From assembly GCF_016808335.1 (NCBI RefSeq), contig NC_053146.1, positions 5,371,015 to 5,435,014 on the forward strand: a stretch of 64,000 nucleotides of DNA, read 5' to 3'. Shown one piece after another: positions 11,451 to 23,127 of this stretch; within the stretch, counting starts at the first letter, position 1; each line of letters opens with the position of its first letter. The stretch is from Panicum virgatum (lineage: Eukaryota > Streptophyta > Magnoliopsida > Poales > Poaceae). A program made the position numbers and the translations under genes. The notes under the pieces were generated by a model, which was not told where the DNA came from, did not search any database, and saw only the letters and a list, made by a program, of their open reading frames with translations.

Positions 11451-11635
11451 TTATCTTTTATTGATAATCAGAAATCTTGCTCTCAATGCATCCACCCACC
11501 ATGTCATTGCTTCCTTGGTTCTATACCCTCCTCCGTGTCCATATATATACAATGGTTAGCTTTTATTGATAATCAGAAATCTTGCTATCAATGTATCCAC
11601 CCACCATATCATTGCCTCCTTGGTCCTATATCCTT

Positions 11636-11722
11636 CTCTCTCTGTGTGTGTGTGTATATATATATGTATATATATATATATGTATATAGATATATATATA
11701 TATATATGTATATAGACACACA
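11636..11722. repeat. Microsatellite (TG)n(TA)n
   Basis: CT, TG and TA dinucleotide runs interrupted by ATG and AGA. It lies inside the duplicated segment; the second copy (near 12870) has only a short TATATATAC, so this one expanded after duplication. Confidence 0.95.
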
Positions 11723-11899
11723 AGGGGTGCAGCTAGCTGGGTGGAACTGTAGAAGAGATGAGGAGAGCCATATTTCCATGCCCTCCTAACGGGCTGGGGT
11801 GCAAGTTTGCAAGACTGCTAGGTGCCTCGATGACTACTGGCACGTATAGGCAAGTCATATACGCTCAAGGCCACTAGCGTGCGGGCAGACAACAACCAT

Positions 11900-12604
11900 G
11901 CCTGGGATGGGATGGGATTGGGACACATGCCAAAAAATTTATATCTAATCTTAGTTGCATAATATTTACTTAAACAACTTTATTCTTGTCTTGTCATGTT
12001 TCTTGAACTAAAATATTCAATAATACATAATCAATCTTCGATCTCCAACATCTCTCAAGTGCTACCGTGACCAAATCATCAAGTGCGATTTGTCGGAATC
12101 ATATTTTCTAGATCAATTTGCAGAAGATATGATTTCAAGCGATCTTTATATCAGAAAGGATGAATACGTGAGCACGAGTCGTGATAGCATGATTGCGTGA
12201 AGATGAATCGGTAGCTGTCAAGACTGGAGAGCAACTGGGCAAGCTAGCAGACCATTTGTCTAGGGATGTTCGTCTAGCGTCTGTCAGTTACATTCAGAGG
12301 TGGTAAAGGGTTTTAAAATTTAGCCTAAATAATCTAAGGGTCGGGCCCTAAATGGATATGCTCTAATATTATATAATTTTCAGCTAAAAATATGTAAGGG
12401 CCAAATTGGATGGTTAAGAGACTGTCGGGGCCATGACCGTTACCGCCCTAGTTCATTTGGGCCGGCCGGTTAGGAACAATGGAGCTAGTTAATAATTATT
12501 GGGCTAATGAGCTTGATCATGATGAGCTACGTAAAAATTCTGATACCTCATGCACGGTCAGCTTTTATTATAAAAAAACTAAGACCGGTAGGTTAAAACG
12601 GTCA
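11900..12604. other. Intergenic, no gene recognised
   Basis: Low-complexity AT-rich DNA without a long open frame or clear terminal repeats. Probably old transposon remains. Confidence 0.4.
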
Positions 12605-12614
12605 CACAGCTTCT

Positions 12615-12770
12615 ACAACTATTTCTAGCCTAGAAAACCCCCAAACTCTAGCATCGCCGACGAGGGGATTTTTTTAACAAATCCCATAAATTCTCTCCCA
12701 CTAGGATTCAAACAAAAACCTGCTAGATGCTACTTATATGCTCTAACCACTGGGGTAGATATCCTCTCAC
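12615..12770 (-). repeat. tRNA-derived SINE-like element, copy 2
   Basis: Minus strand: CCCCAGTGGTTAGAGC (A-box-like) and GTTTGAATCC (B-box-like) followed by a T-rich stretch. It is diverged from copy 1 but collinear with it and with the following CAGCTGGCTGGGTGGAAC block (12885, compare 11731). Confidence 0.55.
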
Positions 12771-13085
12771 ATAATTAACTTTTATTGATAATCAGAAATC
12801 TTGCTCTTAGTGTATCCACCCACCATGTCCTTGCCTCCATGATCCTATATCCTCCTCTGTGTTTCATATATATACATGGGGCACAGCTGGCTGGGTGGAA
12901 CTGTACAAGTGACGAGCAGAGCCATAGTTTCATGCCCCTGACGGGCTGGGGTTGCAACATTGCTAGGTGCCTTTCGATGACTACTAACACATACAGGCAA
13001 TACGGTCAAGGCCACCAGCGTGTGTGCAGACAAGTACACCAACCACGCATGGGACTGGGACACATCAGGGAACGGGGTTTGATCT

Positions 13086-14389
13086 GGGGAAAAAATTCTG
13101 TGCAGCATGGTAGCAGACGTCTCAATATGCAGCTCCACGCCCAATGGTCCCCGCGTGGACAGGTGACGGATCGGACGCACGAGACGAGGAGGCCTTTTGA
13201 CCACGATCATCTGGATGACGGCTCGGCTCGGATGACAGGCGCGACACCTTTCCCCAGCCCGCCGCCTGGTGCCGCCCCATTGATTCGTGTTGCTCAAGTC
13301 CATCACCGGCGCCGCAGCATCCTCGTTCAGGCTGGCCCCGCCATCGCCGCCCTTCCCGATTTCACATTGCAGGAGCGGGATGTCCCCTCTCCGCCGGTCT
13401 CCCCCTCCTCGTTGTCACTGTAGTGGATGTTCTTGCCTTTGGGGTTGTTGTGCTTAGTTTTTCTCTCGCGTGTAAGGGTGTTCAGGAGTTCATGATCTGC
13501 TAGCTCTTGGTTCTTTTTTTGGACGTTCTTAACAAGCAGACCGATCAAGATTCCTGCCATTTGCATTGAGTCCATGCTTGCAGTATAATCAGAGATGTGT
13601 TAATCATATCTCACTCGCAAATGTTTTGGGACTGGATGGAATCATCAGGGAGGTAACTATTGGAATCAACCAATGTTCAGTAATCAGTCAGTATCAGTAC
13701 CAATCACTGCCCTTATATTTCCGTCCCATCCTCTACCTACAGTCCAAATATCAGAGGCGGAGCTTGCAGCTGGCTGCTGGGTACAAAAGAGCCATACTAC
13801 CAATCCACCACCACCATGCATAGAACAACAAATGGGATTAGGAAACATCAGGGGAAGGGACTCCAAGCGGTTGAGCAGATGTCGTGAGCCGTATCTATAT
13901 GCAAGCAAGCACAGTGTCCTACCCTGCCAATTCACCAAACCTGCAGAACCGGCTCACGCTTCCTCACAGCCAAAGACGCCATGGAAATTGAGCGAAACGA
14001 GAGGATCTCTCATCGGCATGAGGTACTACTTGGACAGGCATCACAGAGTACAAGTGACAAGTGAGGTGCTCTCTGCATCAGCATTTCTGCTTCGTCAGTG
14101 TGCCCGAACGAGCCCGACGCCCCACAAGCTGTCATTGTGTTAGTCTCCTGTCTGTTGCATTGCAACCAAGCATGCCCTGAATGAACAATTGAACCAACCG
14201 TTGCAACCCTATTGTATGGAGGAATTTTCTCACAAGAATTAAATTCACACTAAGCTGATGAACTGAATCAAACTCGAGGTGCACTTTGCAAGAAGTAAAC
14301 CTGACCAACCCTATAGTTTTGCTTCTCACGTTGAGTTGACATTGAAGCAGGTCTAGGATATGCATCCGGGTTTGTCACAGCTAGTGAAG
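13086..14389. other. Intergenic with degenerate repeats, one weak ORF
   Basis: The part at 13740-13860 is a third, degenerate relative of the 11731/12885 segment. The GC-rich stretch 13240-13420 and the minus-strand frame 13327-13575 (82 codons, Lys/Asn/Glu-rich middle) look like a piece of a gene, but I do not recognise it. Nothing else is supported. Confidence 0.35.
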
Positions 14390-14390
14390 C

Positions 14391-14795
14391 AGGATGTCCT
14401 GATTGTCACTCCTATACATGTTCAATTCAACTTGGTAATGGTAGCAAGACTTGCTATATGGGTCATCATAGGTTCTTGCATGAAAAGCCCCCATTTAGGT
14501 TTGATGCTGATAAGTTTGGTGCTACTGAGTTTAGGCCAGCACCTATTCTACTTAGTGGAGAGGAAATATTGGATTGCACTAAAGATCTTAATACAATTTT
14601 TGGTAAGGATCCATCCAGAAAGAAACCAGCAAGCAAGAGACGCAAGGAAGGGGATCTAGTAGTCGTTATCAGAAGGAGATTTGGTTCAAACTTCCCTATT
14701 GGAAAGATTTAATGTTGCGTCATAATTTTGACTTCATGCATATAGGGAAAAATGTGAGTGAAAACTTTGTTAATACATTCTTGGGCACTGTTAGC
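14391..14795 (+). pseudogene. TNP2-type CACTA transposase fragment, frameshifted
   Basis: The frame around 14400-14650 reads KTCYMGHHRFL and then RPAPILLSGEEIL, the conserved middle of TNP2 (En/Spm-type) transposases, where the stretch before it supplies a CPxC-like zinc motif. After about 14655 the match continues one frame over as LPYWKDLMLRHNFDFMHIGK, the well-known TNP2 block. So one frameshift splits it, and both ends are missing. Only about 130 of the usual 700 or more residues are present. No CACTA termini were found around it. Confidence 0.8.
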
Positions 14796-15159
14796 GAATT
14801 AAGCTTCAGAATTAGGGATGAGCTAATGGAGGAGATGGGGGTTTGCTGTGTGGGGTGCGGGAGAGACGGACCGTCTGCCTGCCTAAGTAGGAGGATGGGA
14901 CTCCGATCCTGAAAGTTTAATTGGCATCTGGTCGGTTCCCTGCTTTTCTGTTTCACAAAAACGAAGGGACAAGCGGCAGCTTCTCCTCTCCCCAGACTGT
15001 TTGGTGGCAAACCAAACCAAAATTTGGCCTTGCCCATGTGTAAATTAGCTAGAATACGGTTAAGGCCATGTTCTAATTTGGCTGGCTGATAAAAGTTTTG
15101 GCATGACCATGTCATGTTGTTGTTCCTTGGTTTTGATATTTGTTATGTTTGCATGCATG
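14796..15159. other. Intergenic, no gene recognised
   Basis: Contains GTTTGGTGGCAAACCAAACC near 15000, a short palindrome-like sequence of MITE type, without a definable partner end. Confidence 0.35.
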
Positions 15160-15720
15160 GTACATAGTTTGTAGTTTCCTTGGGATACAAGGAACGCTAG
15201 TCGCCTGTGTTCCTGGACACCCTTTTCTATCCACTCGTACGAGGGTTTTGTAGGCAAAGTCGGCATAGTTTCACATTATAAAAATCGGAGTTGCTATACA
15301 CCTATGATTAGCATGTGTGTATGCACAGATTGAGGACTAGTTTGATCAACTTTCTTAAGATTTTCCACCAAATATTGCCGTAGACCTCACCTGATGGCTG
15401 ATGCAGGGACACAATTTTTTTCCATGTGATGTCAAGATAAGAGTAGCGCAATAACTCATCCTCCTCAATTACTGACCACGCAGATGTGAGCGACCACATT
15501 GGTTGCATGCATGTCCCCTTCGGAGGCAATAAAACCAAACTATTTCTCATTCTAAAAGAGATGCGAACGCAGTACCATTGTCCTTGACAGTGCTAGCAGT
15601 ATCAATATTTGACGACAATAGTCATATATGCAATATGCTGCTACTCCTACTACTATTGTATGGGTTTGTGTTGGTTGCAATTGTTGCCATGGGTTGGAAG
15701 GAATTCTTAGGTTCTCCCAG
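15160..15720. repeat. Duplicated segment K, copy 2
   Basis: Collinear with 7960-8520 (see that entry) and followed, as there, by the MEFQL-type block that opens a unit (U4). Confidence 0.7.
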
Positions 15721-15858
15721 ACAGCAACCATGAGAGGACTGAGGCGCATCAAGGAATGGAATTTCAACTTCATCTGCCACTGTGCCTCCCTCAACGCACA
15801 AGGCCGATCCACAATCTTTTGTGTGCTAGTGGTCAAACTAGAAAGGAGGACAGGTTCA

Positions 15859-17065
15859 AACTAGCAGAGAGGCCAAGGAGCTAACTGCAGCGCTGCTGAA
15901 AGTGGAGAGGTTGGATCGAAGGGTGAGTTTGCTTGGTAATGATGATGGTGTTGGTTTTGCTTGAGTTTCGGCTTGGTGAGAGGCTTCTTCCTGGACATGA
16001 TGTGGTATCTGAGGTTGTGAATCTTCACAGGCTTTCTGAAGTTGTTCGACTTCGACTTGCATTTTGGCGAGTTTGCGTTTAGCCTCGGCTAACTTCTTTG
16101 CCTGGTACATTGCTCTTTGCCTTGTGCCTCTCAAGAGCTTTGATTTTGAGAGTTGTTTGTGTGTATTCATCTTGTTGAGGAAGCGGAGGTTCGTCATCCT
16201 CAGTGTCTTCTGGGTCCGAATTGACCAAGGCTGCTTTGTTCTTTTCTTGCAGAGCGCGCTGGGCTTGAGCATGTTTCTCCGCTTCAGTCGGATGAGCGAG
16301 GATTTGCTCTGTCGGAACTGTGACTTGCTGGACTGGGATGTTGTGGAGGTTGGAAGCTTTGAGCTCGGAGGTGTTCTGGTTGGTGGCTTTTCTTTTTGTG
16401 GGGGCCATCGGGGTTGTTTCTCGAGTTAGAACCACAGTGGGCACTGTAGTTGGGTCCTTCGCTGATTACCCGAACAGAAAGTAAAGGAAAAACAAGAGCT
16501 TCAAGACCTTCGGAAGAATATATAGAGTATAATTCACCGATGATTAAAATGTTATTACTGTAGGAAAATCGGGGGTATTTATATCCCCCGACCCTCGGGT
16601 CATTTTACATCGCTACCCTTGTCTAAATCTTAGATTATATCACCGCAAAGGATGTCACGGTCTTTTTACTTGACCCACACCTCTAGCGTGAGTCTGTCAG
16701 CTGAGTTACGTTTACGACACGCAATCTACTATGGCCCGCAGCCTTCACGTGTTTGGGCCCGCAGCGCCACGCCGTCCTCGTGACTCCGGACTTTAGGCGA
16801 ACCTCCGGTGTTGACCCTCCTTCGCATTGACCACCTTCAATCTTTTTGCAAAGCTTCCCGCGGTGCATTGGCTTGCCCCGATCCTCAAAAGTCCGCTTCG
16901 AAGGTTTAGCGAGGGCTCGGAATTGTCCATCTTGCATCAAAATGTGTTATGCAATATGGCTGTTATGTCATAAGGCATCGTTCGGAGGTTTTTGGCGCAT
17001 CTTAACCGTGATCATGTGCGAACCCTCAACCTCCGGGTACCTGTCCTTCGGAGGTTGCGGTCCCA
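15859..17065 (-). mobile_element. Truncated Ty3/gypsy element: 5' LTR, leader and start of gag
   Basis: On the minus strand the right end begins TGGGACCGCAACCTCC, like an LTR start, with repeated CCTCCGAA-type motifs and a TATA-like TATAAATACC (about 16578). A gag-like frame follows with MAPTKRKATNQ near 16410 and a Lys/Glu/Gln-rich coiled segment (AMYQAKKLAEAKRKL). It stops abruptly at 15859 inside gag, where the unit sequence resumes. No pol, no 3' LTR and no clear target duplication are seen, so it is a truncated remnant. The family assignment is inferred. Confidence 0.6.
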
Positions 17066-17692
17066 AACCGTTGCCGTTCGTCTCTTGACCTGATCTCCAA
17101 ACAAAATTACGACTCTCATGGAGACATCATCTGAGCGAGCTGTGTGTGGAAATCACACAAGCCGTATCGAAACAGCGGGAGATTCCAGATCTGGACGTCT
17201 TTTTGAGAAATTTGTTGAAGGATTAATTCCTAGGTAGGAAAATCTGAAATCTTCTCAGACTTTTTTCTTTCATATTTAGAAAAGAAAAAGCAAATTGACA
17301 GGACTTTTTCCTTCATATTGTAACAGAACCGCCAAATTAAAACTCAAATTAAGCTAAATGGCCATCATTTGAACACATCAGGCACATTTGGCTTAACGGT
17401 TTAATTTGACAGTCCTTTCGAAACCGACATTCCGATCGAAACAAACACTAGTAGTCCCACGCGAAGGTGAGCGCAGGCAGTACAAACATGATGAGTACAT
17501 AAAAATACGATTACAATACCGAGTAGAGTACATTAAGTTCTACAAACCTGGTTTGAGTACATAACAATATACAAGAGAGACTTTATTTTAAAACAAAGTC
17601 CGATATAGGAAACCTGACGACTATAATACATGAAGCGCAGTATCGAATCACACACTCAGCCCACGGGTGTGTGATTTTGTAACTAGCAAGGG

Positions 17693-17781
17693 CTAAACAT
17701 CTGGTCCTGCCACCTCCCAACCAACCGCGCCAAGCTGGATGAATTTAGCACAACAACGGCAGAAGTCTATCTCATCCTGAC
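17693..17781 (-). other. Exon-like block C' in the solo Tekay-like LTR
   Basis: Minus strand: preceded by TATTTCAG, a good 3' splice site with an upstream TACT-rich region, then open to TAG at 17695-17693. Read in the phase that block B' would leave, it gives 29 residues ending GWEVAGPDV. The Tekay LTR block C (51749-51864) also ends in a GW-V--GP pattern. Coding status unproven. Confidence 0.4.
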
Positions 17782-18769
17782 CTGAAATAGTTTGAGCCAC
17801 AACCCTGAGTATACTAATACTCCGCAAGACTTACCCGACTATGGGTATACATAGCCCATTATCTAGACATGCACGGCTTTTTGGCTGTGGGTTGTTTGTA
17901 GAAAAGCGTCTAAAGGTGGATCCTTACTTTCAATATTTTAGCTCACATTCTATATAAATTAATATCCTCTAGGCATTTGCAGAACCCTTTCTAAAACAAA
18001 CATAATAGAAGATCAATTAGTAATCTTAACATTTCATTCAACATATACGTTAAAATTCCATCACATTACTACGATGCAGTGTTGTGATCAAGGTGCTCAT
18101 ATCCGAGATGCGACGTACGGCGGATCGATCCGATTTAACCTTGCAAGGTGGACCTAACCAACACGGCACGTATTTGCCCCGTTGGAATATACATGCCAAC
18201 CATTCCTCTCCCCGCCTCGAACTACAGGAACCAGCCCAACGACATATGGTCAGCCGAGCTCAACGTGAGACCACCAAAAGTAAACATATGCATCCCACTT
18301 CTCCGCGACTACTCGACTCGCCCCAGGAGTTGGGTGCGGGTTCCTGTACTTTCGAAGCAAGGCAGTACTCGACTTACCGGTTTCGACTACCTCCTACTCC
18401 CGGCATGCAGTTAGTACAATTCAAACTCGATCACAGGACCAGACAACGAACGGTCCTTAATCGACACAGACGGGCTAGGGTTTTCCCGCCCGGTCTCCAT
18501 TTTCTTTTCTTTCTCCAACCTATTCCATTATTCCATATACTCAAAATAACGATACATCCTATATCTCGCGAGTGACCAGAAATCACTCGACTTCTACCGA
18601 GATCTTATTAAGCATAGCATTTCTATCGTCCTATACATACTAGTATAACTACAAGGAACCTAGGGATCATGCAACTAGAGTTCCAAATAATTCCTAAACC
18701 TAATGCACAAATAATAGAAACATATATAGATGTCATAAATTGAAGCATAGGATGTGCACCGGGGCTTGC

Positions 18770-18901
18770 CTGCGGGCTGCTGCTCAGAGCTAGGGTCCAC
18801 TGGGCCTTGAGCCGGGTCGTCACGAAACTCCTGCGGGGCTGGCTCCGTCTGCTCCTGCGGCTCCGCGATCACCTCATACACGACTTCCTCGGTCGCGGAT
18901 T
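18770..18901 (-). other. Exon-like block B' in the solo Tekay-like LTR
   Basis: Minus strand: preceded by ACATATAG (acceptor-like) and followed by GCAG/GCAAGC, a GC-type donor. 132 nt, divisible by three, open in one frame and rich in Glu, Gln and Pro (for example ESATEEVVYEV). The homologous block in the Tekay LTR is 144 nt with the same phase and the same GC-type donor. Confidence 0.4.
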
Positions 18902-20756
18902 CTATATGTATGCACATAAGACAATGTGTAAATGCCATGCATATGAGACAATGAGTAAACACCAACATGACCTTGCCACTAGAAGATAAACATTAAACAA
19001 ATTAACAATTTACATAAAATGACGCAGGTATGGTGATAATTAACTTTAACCCTAAGTGCTAGGAACAATTAGAGCCCAAATTATCAATTAGAGCATGATT
19101 TACTATAAAATAAAATATGACTAGCAAATACATTATTATTTGCCTCTTATAATTTGTATAAAAATCTATATGTAAAATAAATATTATTATACCTATACAC
19201 ATATTTAAGTTTCGTTACATATTATATTCATATACTAAACTAGGTCCTATGAGTATGAAAATTTTATGGTGGATCACTCATGCTTAAAGTAAACTACCGC
19301 AAAAATTTCATAATTTTTAGATTAACAGATCTATAGAAATTAATTAAGCAAGACTAAACACAATCAAAATTATTTCAGGGTTAAAAAGGTCATTTTACCA
19401 CTGTGGATATTTTTTCTCCATAGATCTTACTCTAACAAATCCAACAAAATTTATTTCATATTTTTCACATTTTTCCTTGAATTTATATGGAATTTAAAAA
19501 TCACAGCCGAAATGAACAATAAATAAAAATAAAAGAAAACTCCCCCCTTAACCCCTGACCCGTGGGTCCCACTGGCTAGGGAAACAAAACAGAGAGGGGG
19601 CGGCCAAGCTAGGCGCGCGGCTCGCGGCGACGCTGGGGGCGAGGGCCTGCGGCGGCGGCGCCAGCCGACGGCGAGCAGGGCGGCGGCGGGGCCCTTGGCT
19701 CGCGTGCTCAGACCCGCGGTGGCGGTGCGGCGCGGGGGTGGCGCAGAGGCGGTGGCGGCGGCGCGCAGTCGCGTCGGCGGCGGCGCTAGGGCAGGGGAGG
19801 CGGTGGCGCGCTTGCGCCGGCGGCGGCGGCGCGAGGCGGGGTAAGCATCAGTAGGGTAGGGCGACGCCGATGCTCGCGCTAACGTGGAGGGGGGCGGCGC
19901 GAGCGGGGCACTCAGCGTGCGGTGGCGGCGAAGCAGTTCGGCCGGCGGCGGCGTGGTCGAGAACGAGCGTGGAAACCTCGCGAATGCGAAGGAACGTGGA
20001 GAGCATGAGCACCAGTGGCTCACCTAGGGACAATTTCAGCCGTCAAGCGAAGAAAACGGTGGTCGGAGGTGGGTTGTCGGCGTTGAGGCGGAGCTCGAGC
20101 TCACTGGTGACCGGCGGCCGCGAAATCAAGGATTCCCGGTGCTCTGGTCAAGGGGGCTCGTGAAGGAGGGGTCGAGGAGGAAGCTAGGAAGGTTGTCGAG
20201 CTTTGGTTGCGGTGGATTTGAAATCCGTGGAGCGGAGCTCGCGGATTCGGGTGGAGATGGTGAGCTTGCTCAAACGCCGTCCATGGCGAGCTCAAGGAGG
20301 AGAAGGAGACGAAGGCGAGGCGCAGGAGGGAGCGAGGTAGGTGGCGAGCTCGGGAGAGGAGCGTGGTCGACTTGGAGTCGCTCGACGGCCGGGAAACCGG
20401 GATCGGCCTCCACGACGGCAATGACACAGCGGGGAGCTTCGGGAGGCGTCGGACGCCATTACTGCACACTGTGCCGCACAGGGAGAAGACAGGGAGAAGA
20501 GGGGGAGAGAGACTGACATGTGGGGCCCACGTGTAAGCTCCAAATTTTTATTTGCTCTCAAATTTTTGAATTGTTACACATATGAACGTGGGCGGAAGTA
20601 TTTATCATAAGCCATTAATCTCCTAAGCCACTATACCGCATCAACCATGTAACAACAGAGAGCACTAATCTGGACTTTAGAGCATGAATTTTAATTTGCA
20701 AATTCGAAATTGTTGATTGCTTCAAGCTTAGTGGGACTGCAACTGCCAATCTAGCG

Positions 20757-22478
20757 CACTACCGGAATTGGCTAATTCGCCGTGTGCACCAAGCACACGG
20801 CAAAGGCTTAGTAGGCACACGGCGAAGTTTTCGCCGTCGGTGGCCGACGGCGAACCCCCGACGGCAACGCTAGGCACGGCAAAGGCCTAGTTTGCCGTGT
20901 GCCATTTATCGGGCACATGGCAAACACATTCGCCGTGTGTATCCAAGGGTACACGGCAAAAAAAAACATTGACGTCGTGAGGACGAGCTAATGGCGTGAC
21001 AGTAGACTTCGCGTGTGCCAGGAAGTAGGCACACGGCGAAATTTCCCACTTCGCCGTGTGCCAACTGGATAGGCACACGGCAAACTTGGTCACGCGGGGC
21101 CCAGCAGCAGAGCTCTTCGCCGTGTGCCCAGTGCTTTGGCACACGGCAAAGTGTTTAGGTTCGCCGTGTGCCTTTTCCCTGGCACACGGCGAACAATGGT
21201 CAGTTCGCCGTGTGCCCGGTCTTGGCACACGGCGAACTTGATGTCCATGGCTGGCCAAATGGTCACTTTGCTGTGTGCCTAGTCCCTGGCACACGGCAAA
21301 GTGACCAAACAAATCCTATTTTTTGTTTTTCACGTATGAAGGACCCCATATCACAACATATATATCACAGGCATTACATATCACATATATATCACAACAA
21401 ACATCATAGGAACTATATATCACGACTAGCCACAAATAACTGCAAACATATCCAGAAGTACAATGCAAAGTCCTACAAGTTCACAACATATCCATAAGTT
21501 CACAAATACATATCCAGAAGTTCACAAGTCCATAAATATTGAAATAAACAAGTTTATGGCTGCGGTGGGCCGTCGAACGGTGGTGGGCCGCCGAACTGAG
21601 GTGGGAACAACTGTTGTGGGAGCGTCGGTGAGATGCCCGGCGACAAGTCTGGCATATTCGATGCCCCCGATAGATTCTGCAAAAAATGTAAGACAGTAAA
21701 TTGCAGGTGAGAGAAAAACCAAGTTCTCAAGTTATAATCTAAACAAGTCTAAATATGTAGGTCCCCTAAATCGTAAAGTGAGTAATATAAGTCACAATCT
21801 CTAAGTCTAAAGTTCTCTAAGTATCTAATACTTCAAAAGAAACTAAAGGGTTTTCAAGATACTCACGGGAGGAGTAGTAGGAGCAGGAGCCACAGGGAAG
21901 GCTGGGATGGGATTACCCATTTGGACAGAAAGACTTTGAATGTAGTTGTACATCTGGGCCATCTCGGCCGCCTACTTCTGCTCGTTCTCTTGTCGTATCC
22001 TCCTCTCTTCGGCCAACGCCGCCTCGTACGCTGCCTGTTGCGCTTTGCATTTGGTGCTACAATAGTTCATGACAATGTTGCAATGCAAAGCAAATATATG
22101 ACGGCGTCGACTAGCCGTGATCGTCGGGCCACGCGGCGCTATGTTTGCCGTGTGCCTCCATGTGGCACACGGAAAAGAGGTCGATTCGCCGTGTGCCTAA
22201 CGGAGGCACACGGCAAAATATGACGGTGTTGACCAGCCGTGAACGTCGGGCCACGTGGCGCTATCTTTATCGTGTGCCGGTCTTTGGCACATGGCAAAGA
22301 AATCGGTTTGCCATGTGCTGAGGTTAGAGCACACGGCGAAGCCTCCTTTCGCCGTGTGATTTATTTTGGCCGTGTGTTCTGTGTTTGGCCCACGGCAAAG
22401 GCTCTCTTCGCCGTGTGCCCGATGGTTTGCGCACGGCGAACTCTTAGGCACACGGCGAATTACCGGTTTCCCGTAGTG
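20757..22478. mobile_element. Non-autonomous CACTA element, 1722 bp
   Basis: Ends CACTACCGGAA and TTCCCGTAGTG form inverted repeats with one mismatch. Both flanks carry many copies, in both orientations, of TTCGCCGTGTGCC / GGCACACGGCGAA, the subterminal repeats that bind CACTA transposase. The flanking unit sequence (CTAG, then CACCTAACT) is continuous in U1, which fixes the borders. The 3-bp duplication expected for CACTA is not clean (GCG versus GTC). It carries only a decayed piece of transposase-related coding sequence, so it needs a partner in trans. Confidence 0.9.
21843..22030 (-). pseudogene. Decayed C-terminal exon of a CACTA-encoded protein
   Basis: Minus strand reads MAQMYNYIQSLSVQMG and a Pro/Ala-rich tail, the kind of C-terminal tail found in Ptta/En/Spm-type plant transposon proteins. 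A stop lies a few codons upstream in the same frame. Further downstream (21540-21660) Pro/Arg-rich remnants of the same tail appear. It is the only recognisable coding remnant inside the CACTA element. Confidence 0.5.
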
Positions 22479-23127
22479 GTCACCTAACTGGTTTGGGTCA
22501 CACAAAATTCTCAACGCAGTAGTAGAAATTGTCTCTCCCTTTATGACGATGAGTATATTAATCAGGTAACTAATTTGTCCAACCACATTAACACACCTTA
22601 ATGTACTATTTCATCTTCATTCATCAACCAAACAACTGTCCTTTAACGCAAGCTAGCATCCGCTTCTTATATTTATTAGCTCTTTCCACTGTGTCCACCA
22701 GTCCCAGACCTACAGATTCCATGATGCCAACAGGAAATTCTACCACACCTCCATGTGGTAATAACTATTTGTAGAAAAAAAAAATATATATCTATGGTTG
22801 TGGGTAGGTCGAGATGCAGCAGAATGAGACGCGTCTGACAAAAATACATATGCATGTTGGGGATTGAGAGGCATCAGGGCAAGGATTATGCAGAGTTTGA
22901 GGAGCACCACCTGCTTATGCCTTCCATGCGGGGCATGGAGCGTGAAAGCAACTGCAAAGTTGTTATTGCAGGTGTGCCCGCAGCATGCCTTCGTGGAGTG
23001 AGTCGCTCTCGCTCCTCCCATGGCCGTCCGGTTGAGCTGTTCCAGTCAATTCTAGTACATTAGCTAGCACAGTCTGCTCAGTAGCTGGAGACGCTATAGA
23101 CGCAATCGTTGGTTCATTTAGAAAGTA

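Larger units (their letters stand above)
17319..20578 (-). mobile_element. Solo LTR of a Tekay-like gypsy element, 3260 bp
   Basis: The + strand starts TGTAACAGAACCGCC and ends GAATTGTTACA. Perfect CATAT duplications lie at 17314-17318 and 20579-20583, and the joined flanks equal the uninterrupted U1 sequence at about 3747. The start resembles the Tekay LTR at 39522 (TGTGGCGGAACCACC), and both share GAGTATACTAATACT followed by TAGACATGCA. The order is also the same, with a GC-rich promoter-like part at the right, so the orientation is minus. It carries two exon-like blocks homologous in position to those of the Tekay LTRs (17693-17781 and 18770-18901). Confidence 0.9.

Noticed and set aside
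12700..12770. A functional tRNA gene on the minus strand
   Set aside because: A and B boxes are present but no cloverleaf, acceptor stem or anticodon arm can be formed; fits a tRNA-derived SINE.
19451..20561. Several Ala/Pro/Arg-rich open frames in the solo Tekay-like LTR
   Set aside because: Same reason: GC-rich promoter and leader DNA of an LTR, with frames on both strands.
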